NCBI RefSeq assembly: GCF_002242805.1
Contig: NZ_MCGQ01000013.1
Span: 316,540-380,539, forward strand
Source of the DNA: Streptomyces diastatochromogenes
GTDB lineage: Bacteria > Actinomycetota > Actinomycetes > Streptomycetales > Streptomycetaceae
DNA length: 64,000 nt
Direction: 5' to 3'
Positions 36,983 through 44,333 of the stretch are shown here, in pieces (within the stretch, counting starts at the first letter, position 1; every line of letters begins with the position of its first letter). The notes under the pieces were generated by a model. That model had not been told where the DNA came from and searched no databases. It was given only the letters and a program-made list of their open reading frames with translations. The position numbers and the translations under genes were made by a program.

Positions 36983-39961
36983 TCAGGCCAGCGTGAGCGG
37001 CTTGAGCAGAGCCCTCACCTCATCGGCTTCCGGTGCACCCAGCGCCTCGAAGATGGCCAGCGCCTCCTGCAGGCAGACCTGAGCACGACCGCTCTGCCCG
37101 ATGCCGCTCAACGCCCGGCCGAGCGCCGTGAGTACGTTTCCGCGCCGCCACTCGCCGCCGATGCCACGGAGGAGGGTCAGCGCCGACTCCGCGTGGGTGG
37201 CGGCCTGTGCCAGACGCCGGGCGGCGAGGTCGACCTCTGCGAGGCGGAAGAGGGTCATGCCCTCCCAGAGCCGCTGTCGGCTGTCGCGGAACAGGTCGCG
37301 GGCCTCTTCCAGGCGTTCGGCGGCCAGTTCGAGCTGACCGCTCTGGGTGAGCGCGAGTCCCAGCGCATAGCGTCCGTTGGCGCCCTTGAAGGCGTGGCCC
37401 ATGTCGTCGTACATGTCCGTCCCCTGCTGGGCCAGGGACACCGCGCTCACGGTACGGCCCGTTGCCAGGTGTATCCGCGAGAGGTTGCACAAGGCGCTGG
37501 CCTCACCGGGCCGGTCCCCAGCGGAACGGAAACTCTCTATGGCCCGCGTCAGATGGCCCTCGCCGACGTCATACCGGCTTTGGTACAGGGCGATGACCCC
37601 GAGCATGTTGGACGCCCAGCACTGGGGAAGGGGATCGTCCGCCACTTCCGCCAGCCGCACGGCCTCGGCGGCCTCTTGCCCCGCCAGTTCGAAGCGGCCG
37701 GACATGTGGTGGCCGTTGGCCAGCGTGACCAGGGCGCGGGCCTCCGCGCGCTCGTCACGGCAGCTCTGCGCGGCGGCACGGACCGCGGTTCCGGTTGCCT
37801 CGTACTCCTTGGAGTTGGCTCCCGATTCGGCGAGGTCGATGGCTGCCCACAACAGGTCCACGGCCCGCCTCAGCTGATCGGGCCGGGTCGACTGACGTAC
37901 GCACGCGAGCAGGCAGATCGCCTCGGAATACAGCCAGTCATGAGCCCGATGCCGGTCCTCGAAGACCAACCCCGGATACTCGGTCGGCTCCAGGTGGTCC
38001 ACCAGCCGGTCCCCCGGCCGCTCGATCGTGTAGACCCCCGCCGCCGTGGCCAGATAGAAGTCCAGCAACCGGGACATCGCAGCCTCCCGCTCGCCAGGCG
38101 CCTGCTCATCCCTCTCGGCGCAAGCACGCGCGTAGAGGCGGACCAGGTCATGGAAGCGGTAGCGCCCCGGTGCCGCGGACTCCAGCAGCGAGGTGTCGAC
38201 GAGGGACTCCAGCAGGTCCTCCGTCTCCTCCGCGGGCAGATCCAGGACCGCCGCGGCCGCGGCCAGGGACATGTCCGGGCCGTCGGCCAACCCCAGCAGG
38301 CGGAACGCCCGGGCCTGGGCCGGCTCCAGCTGCCCGTACCCCAGCTCGAAGGTGGCCTTGACCGCGAGGTCGCCCGCCTGGAGTTCGTCCAGCCGGCGCC
38401 GTTCGTCGGCGAGCTTCGCCGCCAGTACCGACACCGTCCACGTGCGCCGCGCCGCCAGGCGGGATGCCGCGATGCGGATCGCCAGGGGAAGGAAGCCGCA
38501 CGCCGCCACCACGTCCAGCGCCGCCTCCCGCTCCGCCGCCACCCGCTCCTCGCCCACGATCTTCGTGAAGAGAGCGAGGGCCTCGTCGGGGGACATGACG
38601 TCGAGGTCCACCAGGTGGGCCCCGGCCAGGTCCAGCATCCGTACCCGGGACGTCACCAGGGCTGCACAGCCCTCCGTGCCGGGCAGCAGGGGCCGTACCT
38701 GTGCCGCGTCCTTCGCGTTGTCGAGCAGGACGAGGACCCGGCGGCCGTCCAGGACCGAGCGGTACAGGGCCGCGCGCTCCTCCAGCGAGTCGGGGATCGC
38801 CGAGTCCGCCGTGCCCAGGGCGCGGAGGAAGGAGCCGAGGACCGTCTCCGGTTCTGCCGGGCGCGGCCCCGCCCCCTGCAGGTCCACGTACAGCTGTCCG
38901 TCGGGGAAGGCGGGACGCGCCCGGTGGGCGACGTGGACCGCCAGGGTCGTCTTGCCGACGCCCCCGATCCCGGCCAGCGCCGAGACCGCCATCACCCGGC
39001 CCGCCGCCGACGCCTCCGACGCCGACGCCAGCACCTCGCTCAGCTCGCCCACGAAAGCGGCCCGCCCCGTGAAGTCCGGGACGGAGGCGGGGAGCTGGGC
39101 CGGGCGTACCGGGACCGCGGCGGGCTCGGCGGCCGGGGCGGAGGGTTCCGCCAGGGCCGGGTCGGCCTGGAGGATGCGTTGCTGCAGTTCCCGTAGGCCG
39201 GGGCGCGGGTCCACGCCCAGTTCCTCCGCCAGCAGGCGCCGCGTGTCCGCGTACACGGCGAGGGCCTCCGCCTGGCGGCCGCTGCGGTACAGGGCCAGCA
39301 TCAGCAGCTCGCGGAACCGCTCCCGGAGCGGGTGCGCGGCCGTCAGGGCCGTCAGTTCGGAGACGGCCTCGGCGTGGCAGCCCTGCTCCAGGTCCATGTC
39401 CAGGCGGGACTCCAGCAGCTGGAGACGCCACTCCTCCAGGCGGACCCGTTGGGCGTCCGCGTACGGGCCGGGGACTCCGGCCAGGGGCTCGCCGTCCCAC
39501 AGGGCCAGGGCGCGGTTCAGCACCTCCCGCGCATGGCACAGATCCCCGGCGCTCCGGGACTTCTCCGCCTCCGCCGCCAGGTCCTGCGCCACCGCCAGGT
39601 CCAGCGCGCCCTCGCCCAGCGAACGCACCGCGTAGCCGCCGGACTCGCTCGCCAGGACCCCGGGGTCCAGGATCTTGCGGAGCCGGGAGGCGTACGTGCG
39701 CAGTGCTGCCAGCGCCTGCGACGGGGGCTCGTTGCCCCAGAGCGCGTCGATCAGCTCCGCCGCCGTCGCCGTACGGCCCTCGCGCAGCAGCAGGGCGGCG
39801 AGCAGGGCGCGTTGCTGCGGGGAGCCGGTGTTCAGCGGCTCCCCGCCGCGCCAGGCCCGCACCGGACCGAGCACGCCGAAGCGCAACGCCGCCGGCTCCG
39901 CGATGGCACTGGCCGCGGAGCCGGAACGCCGCTGCTCGGGTACTCGCGGCCCACCGTCCAT
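36983..39961 (-). CDS. AfsR/SARP family regulator with NB-ARC ATPase and TPR domains
   Basis: A 992-residue AfsR-type regulator. Residues about 25-120 are the OmpR-like winged helix (LRFGVLGPVRAWRGGEPLNT; QRALLAALLLREGRTATAAE; ALRTYASRLRKIL). Residues about 120-270 are the BTAD domain (YADAQRVRLEEWRLQLLESR; LAEELGVDPRPGLRELQQRI). The NB-ARC ATPase begins near 300 with Walker A ALAGIGGVGKTTLAVH and a later VLVLLDNAKDAAQVRPLLPG (Walker B region). TPR-like helices fill about 680-985. AfsR-type SARPs activate secondary-metabolite genes and can be phosphorylated by AfsK-like kinases such as that at 29444. The upstream region holds the shared element. No TTA codon was noticed. Confidence 0.9.
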   Translation of the reverse strand: MDGGPRVPEQRRSGSAASAIAEPAALRFGVLGPVRAWRGGEPLNTGSPQQRALLAALLLREGRTATAAELIDALWGNEPPSQALAALRTYASRLRKILDPGVLASESGGYAVRSLGEGALDLAVAQDLAAEAEKSRSAGDLCHAREVLNRALALWDGEPLAGVPGPYADAQRVRLEEWRLQLLESRLDMDLEQGCHAEAVSELTALTAAHPLRERFRELLMLALYRSGRQAEALAVYADTRRLLAEELGVDPRPGLRELQQRILQADPALAEPSAPAAEPAAVPVRPAQLPASVPDFTGRAAFVGELSEVLASASEASAAGRVMAVSALAGIGGVGKTTLAVHVAHRARPAFPDGQLYVDLQGAGPRPAEPETVLGSFLRALGTADSAIPDSLEERAALYRSVLDGRRVLVLLDNAKDAAQVRPLLPGTEGCAALVTSRVRMLDLAGAHLVDLDVMSPDEALALFTKIVGEERVAAEREAALDVVAACGFLPLAIRIAASRLAARRTWTVSVLAAKLADERRRLDELQAGDLAVKATFELGYGQLEPAQARAFRLLGLADGPDMSLAAAAAVLDLPAEETEDLLESLVDTSLLESAAPGRYRFHDLVRLYARACAERDEQAPGEREAAMSRLLDFYLATAAGVYTIERPGDRLVDHLEPTEYPGLVFEDRHRAHDWLYSEAICLLACVRQSTRPDQLRRAVDLLWAAIDLAESGANSKEYEATGTAVRAAAQSCRDERAEARALVTLANGHHMSGRFELAGQEAAEAVRLAEVADDPLPQCWASNMLGVIALYQSRYDVGEGHLTRAIESFRSAGDRPGEASALCNLSRIHLATGRTVSAVSLAQQGTDMYDDMGHAFKGANGRYALGLALTQSGQLELAAERLEEARDLFRDSRQRLWEGMTLFRLAEVDLAARRLAQAATHAESALTLLRGIGGEWRRGNVLTALGRALSGIGQSGRAQVCLQEALAIFEALGAPEADEVRALLKPLTLA

Positions 39962-40048
39962 GCGTTCGCCCCCCTAGGCATCACGAACAACCCCGTCAGT
40001 TTGCCTTGTTCCGGGCGGTTGCGTCAGCCGGGGGAGACGCCGATCACA

Positions 40049-40061
40049 GGCCGGTACACCT
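40049..40061. promoter_or_regulatory. Shared element upstream of the SARP gene
   Basis: GGCCGGTACACCT, identical to 36863-36875, stands 88 bases upstream of the minus-strand SARP start at 39961. It could be a promoter element or a binding site of the SARP itself or of another regulator. A shared regulator for the SARP and peptide genes is inferred only. Confidence 0.5.
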
Positions 40062-40114
40062 CAGTACACAAGGCCCTCACACGGTCTTCGCACACGGTAG
40101 GGCCGCCTCACTAG

Positions 40115-40129
40115 CTGACGGACCGTCAG
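40115..40129. promoter_or_regulatory. Palindromic operator, regulon site 9
   Basis: CTGACGGACCGTCAG is a perfect palindrome apart from the central base. It lies 21 bases upstream of ATG 40151 of the amidohydrolase operon. It is one of the two best matches to the consensus. Confidence 0.82.
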
Positions 40130-40150
40130 ATCGGCGCTACCGTGAGCGCC

Positions 40151-41401
40151 ATGGAGACGCAGAGCACCCAGCACATCCGGAGCGACTTTCCTCGGATCAT
40201 CTCCGTCGACGACCACACCGTGGAGCCCGCGAACGTCTGGCAGGACCGGCTCCCGAAGAAGTACCTGGACACCGGGCCACGCATAGTCCGCGCCCCGCTG
40301 AAGGAAATGACCTTCCTGGGCGGGCGGTTCAAGCCCGTCATGGGCCGGCCGGGGGACGACGGCCCGATCGGCGACTGGTGGGTCTACGAGGACCTGCACC
40401 GGCCCCTCACCCGGCTCGACACCGCCGTCGGGTACGACAGGGACGAGATCAAGCTCGAAGTCATCACGTACGAGCAGATGAGGGCGGGGTCGTACGACGT
40501 CGCGCAGCGGCTCGCCGACATGGACGTCAATCACGTCCAGTCCGCCCTGTGCTTCCCGACCTTCCCCCGCTTCTGCGGGCAGACCTTCACCGAGGCCCGG
40601 GACCGGGACCTCGCCCTGCTCTGCGTGCGCGCCTACAACGACTGGATGGTGGAGGAGTGGTGCGGGCCGGCGGCGCGGGGGCGGCTCATACCGCTCACGC
40701 TGATCCCCCTGTGGGACGCCCACCTCGCCGCGGAGGAGGTCCGGCGGAACGCCGCCCGTGGCGTCCGGGCCGTCGCCTTCTCCGAGATACCCCCGTACCT
40801 GGGCCTGCCGTCGATCCACGGCGACGACTGGGACCCGCTCCTCGCGGCCTGCGACGAGACCGGAACGGTCGTCGCGATGCACATCGGCTCCAGCAGCCGG
40901 ATGCCCTCCACCTCGGAGGACGCCCCGCCCGCCGTCGGCTCCACCATCACCTTCGCCAACTGCTGTTTCTCGATGGTGGACTGGCTGATGAGCGGCAAGT
41001 TCGAGCGTTATCCGAACCTGAAGGTGATGTACGCGGAGGGCCAGATCGGCTGGATCCCGTACATCCTGGAGCGCGCCGACGTGGTGTGGGAGGAGAACCG
41101 CGGCTGGGGAGGTGTCGCCGACAAGGTCCACCGGCCCCCGTCCGAGACCTTCGCCGACCACGTCTACGGCTGCTTCTTCGACGACGCCTTCGGGCTCCGC
41201 AACCTCGACTCCATAGGCGTCGGCAACGTCCTGTACGAGACCGACTACCCCCACTCCGACTCCACCTGGCCCAAGTCCCGCGAGGTCGGCGAGGCGCAGA
41301 TGGGGCACCTGCCGGCGGACGTGGTCGAGCGGATCGTGCGGGGGAACGCCATCGAGCTGCTGGGGCTCACGAAGGACGGACTGTGGAGCGGGTCCCGGTG
41401 A
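40151..41401 (+). CDS. Amidohydrolase family protein (ACMSD-like, TIM barrel)
   Basis: A 416-residue protein (419 if GTG 40142 is used). The start SVDDHTVEPANVWQDRLPKK contains the first metal ligands of the amidohydrolase-2 group, in which VDxHxxEP replaces the usual HxH. Others are LIPLTLIPLWDAHLAAEEVR, the second His region CDETGTVVAMHIGSSSRMPS, and the acidic end of strand eight LYETDYPHSDSTWPKSRE. This group includes decarboxylases and hydrolases of cyclic or CoA-derived acids; the reaction is unknown. Operator site 9 precedes it. Its stop overlaps the next gene as GTGA, so it heads an operon of amidohydrolase, LLM oxidoreductase and SDR. Confidence 0.83.
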   Translation: METQSTQHIRSDFPRIISVDDHTVEPANVWQDRLPKKYLDTGPRIVRAPLKEMTFLGGRFKPVMGRPGDDGPIGDWWVYEDLHRPLTRLDTAVGYDRDEIKLEVITYEQMRAGSYDVAQRLADMDVNHVQSALCFPTFPRFCGQTFTEARDRDLALLCVRAYNDWMVEEWCGPAARGRLIPLTLIPLWDAHLAAEEVRRNAARGVRAVAFSEIPPYLGLPSIHGDDWDPLLAACDETGTVVAMHIGSSSRMPSTSEDAPPAVGSTITFANCCFSMVDWLMSGKFERYPNLKVMYAEGQIGWIPYILERADVVWEENRGWGGVADKVHRPPSETFADHVYGCFFDDAFGLRNLDSIGVGNVLYETDYPHSDSTWPKSREVGEAQMGHLPADVVERIVRGNAIELLGLTKDGLWSGSR

Positions 41402-42327
41402 GCCGTCGGCTGGCCTACGGGATCCAGCTGCCCGTGCAGTCCCAGAGCACCCTCTACACGGAGGGCTGGGAGGCAGCCGCCGGGCCCGCCGACCTGGTCG
41501 AGATCGCGCGGGCCGTGGACCGGGCCGGGTTCGACTACCTCGCCTGCTGCGACCACGTGGCCATCCCGCGCCGGCTGGCCCCGGCGATGAGCACGGTCTG
41601 GTACGACCCGGTCGCCACCCTCGCCCATCTCGCCGCCGTGACCGAGCGGGTCCGGCTGCTCAGCCATGTCGCCGTCGTGGGCCTCCGGCATCCCCTGCTC
41701 AGCGCCAAGCAGTACGCCACCCTCGATCACCTCTCCGGGGGGCGGCTGATCCTCGGCGTGGGCGCGGGGCACGTACGCGAGGAGTTCGAGGTCCTCCAGG
41801 TGGACTTCGAGCGGCGCGGGACCGTGCTGGACGAGGCCGTCGACGCGCTGCGGGCGGCGCTGGGGCCCGAGGAGTTCCCCGAGCACCACGGCAAGCTGTA
41901 CGACTTCGCCGACCTGGGGCAGCGGCCCCGGCCCGCGCAGGAGCACGTGCCGATCTGGGTCGGCGGCTCCTCGCCCGCGGCCGTCCGCCGGGCCGCGCTG
42001 AAGGGGGACGGCTGGCTGCCGCAGGGCGACCCGCGGGACCGGCTGCCCGCGCAGATCGACCGCCTCAAGGCCCTGCGGGAACAGGCGGGCATCGAGGCTC
42101 CCTTCACCGTCGGCGCCATCACCGAGCCGCTGTACCTCGGAGACGCCGACTGGCACCTCGGGCGGCGCACCCTCGCCGGCGCGCCGGAGGAGATCGCCGA
42201 GTCGCTGCGGGCGTACCGCGCGCTGGGCGTGCACCAGATCCAGGTGCGGTTCCGCAGCCGGAGCCGCAGCGAACTCATCGACCAGATCGGCGTGTTCGGG
42301 GCGGAGGTCGCGCCCCGACTGGACTGA
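41398..42327 (+). CDS. LLM-class F420-dependent oxidoreductase
   Basis: A 309-residue protein from GTG 41398. Luciferase-like features are LAYGIQLPVQSQS at the N-terminus, FDYLACCDHVAIPRR, ATLAHLAAVTERVRLLSHVA, RHPLLSAKQYATLDHLSGGR and LILGVGAGHVREEFE. The region IWVGGSSPAAVRRAALKGDG and the final VHQIQVRFRSRSRSELIDQI fit the TIGR03619-like group of F420-dependent oxidoreductases. It would transfer a hydride with F420H2 to or from an unknown carbonyl or enoyl compound. GTG 41398 overlaps the amidohydrolase stop (GTGA), with GGAG 8 bases upstream; a long upstream frame in the same phase is not used. The SDR gene follows after 9 bases. Confidence 0.83.
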   Translation: MSRRLAYGIQLPVQSQSTLYTEGWEAAAGPADLVEIARAVDRAGFDYLACCDHVAIPRRLAPAMSTVWYDPVATLAHLAAVTERVRLLSHVAVVGLRHPLLSAKQYATLDHLSGGRLILGVGAGHVREEFEVLQVDFERRGTVLDEAVDALRAALGPEEFPEHHGKLYDFADLGQRPRPAQEHVPIWVGGSSPAAVRRAALKGDGWLPQGDPRDRLPAQIDRLKALREQAGIEAPFTVGAITEPLYLGDADWHLGRRTLAGAPEEIAESLRAYRALGVHQIQVRFRSRSRSELIDQIGVFGAEVAPRLD

Positions 42328-42336
42328 GGAGCAGGC

Positions 42337-43107
42337 ATGGGCAAGCTGGACGGGCGGGTCGTCATCGTCACCGGGGCGGCGCGCGGACAGGGCGAGCAGG
42401 AGGCGCGGCTCTTCCGGGCGGAGGGCGCGCGGGTGGTCGTAGCCGATGTGCTGGACGACCAGGGGGAGGCGCTCGCCAAGGAGATAGGGGCCCTCTACGT
42501 CCATCTCGACGTGGGCACGGAGGAGGGGTGGCGGGAGGCCGTCACGGCCGCCAAGCAGGCGTACGGGCGCATCGACGGGCTGGTCAACAACGCGGGCATC
42601 CTGCGCTTCAACGCGCTGGTGGACACCCCGCTGGACGAGTTCATGCAGGTCGTGCAGGTCAACCAGGTCGGCTGCTTCCTGGGCATGAAGGCCGTCGCGC
42701 CGGAGATGGCGGACGGCGGGACCATCGTCAACACCGCCTCCTACACGGCGCTCACCGGGATGGCGGCCGTGGGCACGTACGCGGCCACCAAGCACGCCGT
42801 GCTCGGGCTGACCCGGGTGGCCGCGCTGGAGCTGGCGGGCCGGCGGATCCGGGTCAACGCCATCTGTCCGGGCGCCATCGACACGGCGATGTCGAACCCG
42901 GCCCGGCTGGACCCGGACGCGGACCCGGAGGAGATGAGCCGGGCCCTGGACGAGCTGTACCGCAAGCTCGTGCCGCTCGGCCGGGTCGGGCAGCCGGAGG
43001 AGGTGGCCCGGCTCGCCCTGTTCCTCACCTCGGACGACTCCTCGTACATCACCGGGCAGCCGTTCGTGATCGACGGGGGGTGGCTGGCGGGGGTCAGCGT
43101 CATCTGA
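42337..43107 (+). CDS. Short-chain dehydrogenase/reductase
   Basis: A 256-residue classical SDR. The nucleotide motif is VTGAARGQGEQEA (residues 11-23). NNAG is at 86-89. The active-site Ser135 (NTASYTA), Tyr148 and Lys152 (YAATK) are all present. The C-terminal text VNAICPGAIDTAMSNPARLD and SDDSSYITGQPFVIDGGWLA is typical of hydroxy-compound dehydrogenases with a steroid or sugar/cyclic-alcohol preference. An acidic residue after strand two (VVVADVLDD) favours NAD. It is the third gene of the operon begun at 40151 and would oxidise or reduce a hydroxyl/keto intermediate. The 94 bases downstream contain operator site 10 for the next operon. Confidence 0.9.
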   Translation: MGKLDGRVVIVTGAARGQGEQEARLFRAEGARVVVADVLDDQGEALAKEIGALYVHLDVGTEEGWREAVTAAKQAYGRIDGLVNNAGILRFNALVDTPLDEFMQVVQVNQVGCFLGMKAVAPEMADGGTIVNTASYTALTGMAAVGTYAATKHAVLGLTRVAALELAGRRIRVNAICPGAIDTAMSNPARLDPDADPEEMSRALDELYRKLVPLGRVGQPEEVARLALFLTSDDSSYITGQPFVIDGGWLAGVSVI

Positions 43108-43159
43108 CTGGTCATCAGCTATTGACCCTCCGTGCGGGTGGTGCGACAGTCGCACGGAA

Positions 43160-43174
43160 CTGACGGTGTGTCAG
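43160..43174. promoter_or_regulatory. Palindromic operator, regulon site 10
   Basis: CTGACGGTGTGTCAG lies 27 bases upstream of GTG 43202 of the second LLM monooxygenase. The left arm is perfect and the right arm has one or two inner changes. It marks a new promoter after the SDR gene. Confidence 0.72.
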
Positions 43175-43201
43175 AAACCATGAACGGGACGGTGAACCGC
43201 C

Positions 43202-44320
43202 GTGGAATTCGGGCTCTTTGTACAGGGATACGTGGGCAAGCGCGCCGAGACCGACCCGCTGGCCGAGCACAAGGCACTGATGGAGGAGACCGAGTACGTC
43301 ATCCAGGCGGACAAGTCGGGCTTCAAGTACGCCTGGGCCTCCGAGCACCACTTCCTCGAGGAGTACTCGCACCTCTCCGCCAACGACGTCTTCCTCGGCT
43401 ACCTCGCCCACGCGACGGAACGGATTCATCTGGGATCGGGCATCTTCAACCCGCTCGCCCAGGTCAACCACCCGGTGAAGGTGGCCGAGAAGGTCGCCAT
43501 GCTGGACCACCTCAGCGAGGGGCGCTTCGAGTTCGGCAGCGGGCGGGGCGCCGGCAGCCACGAGATCCTCGGCTTCCTGCCCGGCATCACCGACATGAAC
43601 TACACGAAGGAGATCTGGGAGGAGACCATCGCCGAGTTCCCGAAGATGTGGCTCCAGGACGAGTACGCGGGCTTCCAGGGCAAGCACTGGCAGCTGCCGC
43701 CGAGGAAGGTCCTGCCGAAGCCGTACGGGAAGTCGCACCCGGCGATGTGGTACGCGGCCGGGTCGCCGCCCTCGTACGCCATGGCCGCGAAGAAGGGCCT
43801 CGGCGTGCTCGGCTTCAGCATCCAGAAGGTGTCCGACATGGAATGGGTGCTGGAGCAGTACAAGACGGCGGTCGTGAACGCGGAGCCCGTCGGGGACTTC
43901 GTGAACGACAACGTGATGGTGACGACCACGGCGATCTGTGCGCCCACCCACGCCGAGGCCATCGAGATCGCCGTCAACGGCGGGCTGCACTATCTGCCCT
44001 CGCTGGTCTTCCGGTACCACGACACCTTCCCGCGGCCCGAGGGGTTCCCGGTCTGGCCGGAGACGCTGCCCCGGTACACGCCGGAGTTCGTGGAACTCCT
44101 CGTCGAGGAGGAGCTGCTGATCTGCGGGGATCCGGACGAGGTGCTGCGGCAGTGCAAGCGGTGGGAGCAGGCCGGCGCCGATCAGCTGAGCTTCGGGTTG
44201 CCGGTGGGGGTGCCGAAGGAGGAGACGCTGCAGACGATTCGGCTGATCGGTGAGCACGTGATTCCGAAGATCGACACGGATCCGGTGCATCGGACCTCGC
44301 GGTTCCGTCAGGCGGTATGA
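43202..44320 (+). CDS. LLM-class flavin-dependent oxidoreductase (luciferase-like)
   Basis: A 372-residue protein from GTG 43202. It begins MEFGLFVQGYVGKRAETDPL and contains FKYAWASEHHFLEEYSHLSA, ERIHLGSGIFNPLAQVNHPV, LSEGRFEFGSGRGAGSHEIL and YAAGSPPSYAMAAKKGLGVL. These are bacterial-luciferase-fold landmarks, with the EHHF region at the active site. Unlike the LLM gene at 41398, the text (FEFGSGRGAG, long C-terminal YHDTFPRP region) fits FMN-dependent alkane-monooxygenase-like members, so the flavin reductase at 4211 could supply reduced flavin; this is inference. It heads an operon with the N-acyl-D-amino-acid deacylase-like and ALDH genes. An ATG at 43180 is out of frame. Confidence 0.82.
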   Translation: MEFGLFVQGYVGKRAETDPLAEHKALMEETEYVIQADKSGFKYAWASEHHFLEEYSHLSANDVFLGYLAHATERIHLGSGIFNPLAQVNHPVKVAEKVAMLDHLSEGRFEFGSGRGAGSHEILGFLPGITDMNYTKEIWEETIAEFPKMWLQDEYAGFQGKHWQLPPRKVLPKPYGKSHPAMWYAAGSPPSYAMAAKKGLGVLGFSIQKVSDMEWVLEQYKTAVVNAEPVGDFVNDNVMVTTTAICAPTHAEAIEIAVNGGLHYLPSLVFRYHDTFPRPEGFPVWPETLPRYTPEFVELLVEEELLICGDPDEVLRQCKRWEQAGADQLSFGLPVGVPKEETLQTIRLIGEHVIPKIDTDPVHRTSRFRQAV

Positions 44321-44333
44321 GGGGGCTCCCGGC

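Noticed and set aside
39330..39370. GGCCGTCAGGGCCGTCAG inside the SARP gene as tandem half-sites
   Set aside because: Both are direct half repeats without a matching inverted arm; coding Leu/Thr codons explain them.
39703..41397. In-frame upstream extension of the LLM gene at 41398
   Set aside because: The extension runs antisense to the SARP N-terminus and across the amidohydrolase in another phase; the ATPGA overlap and homology start at 41398.
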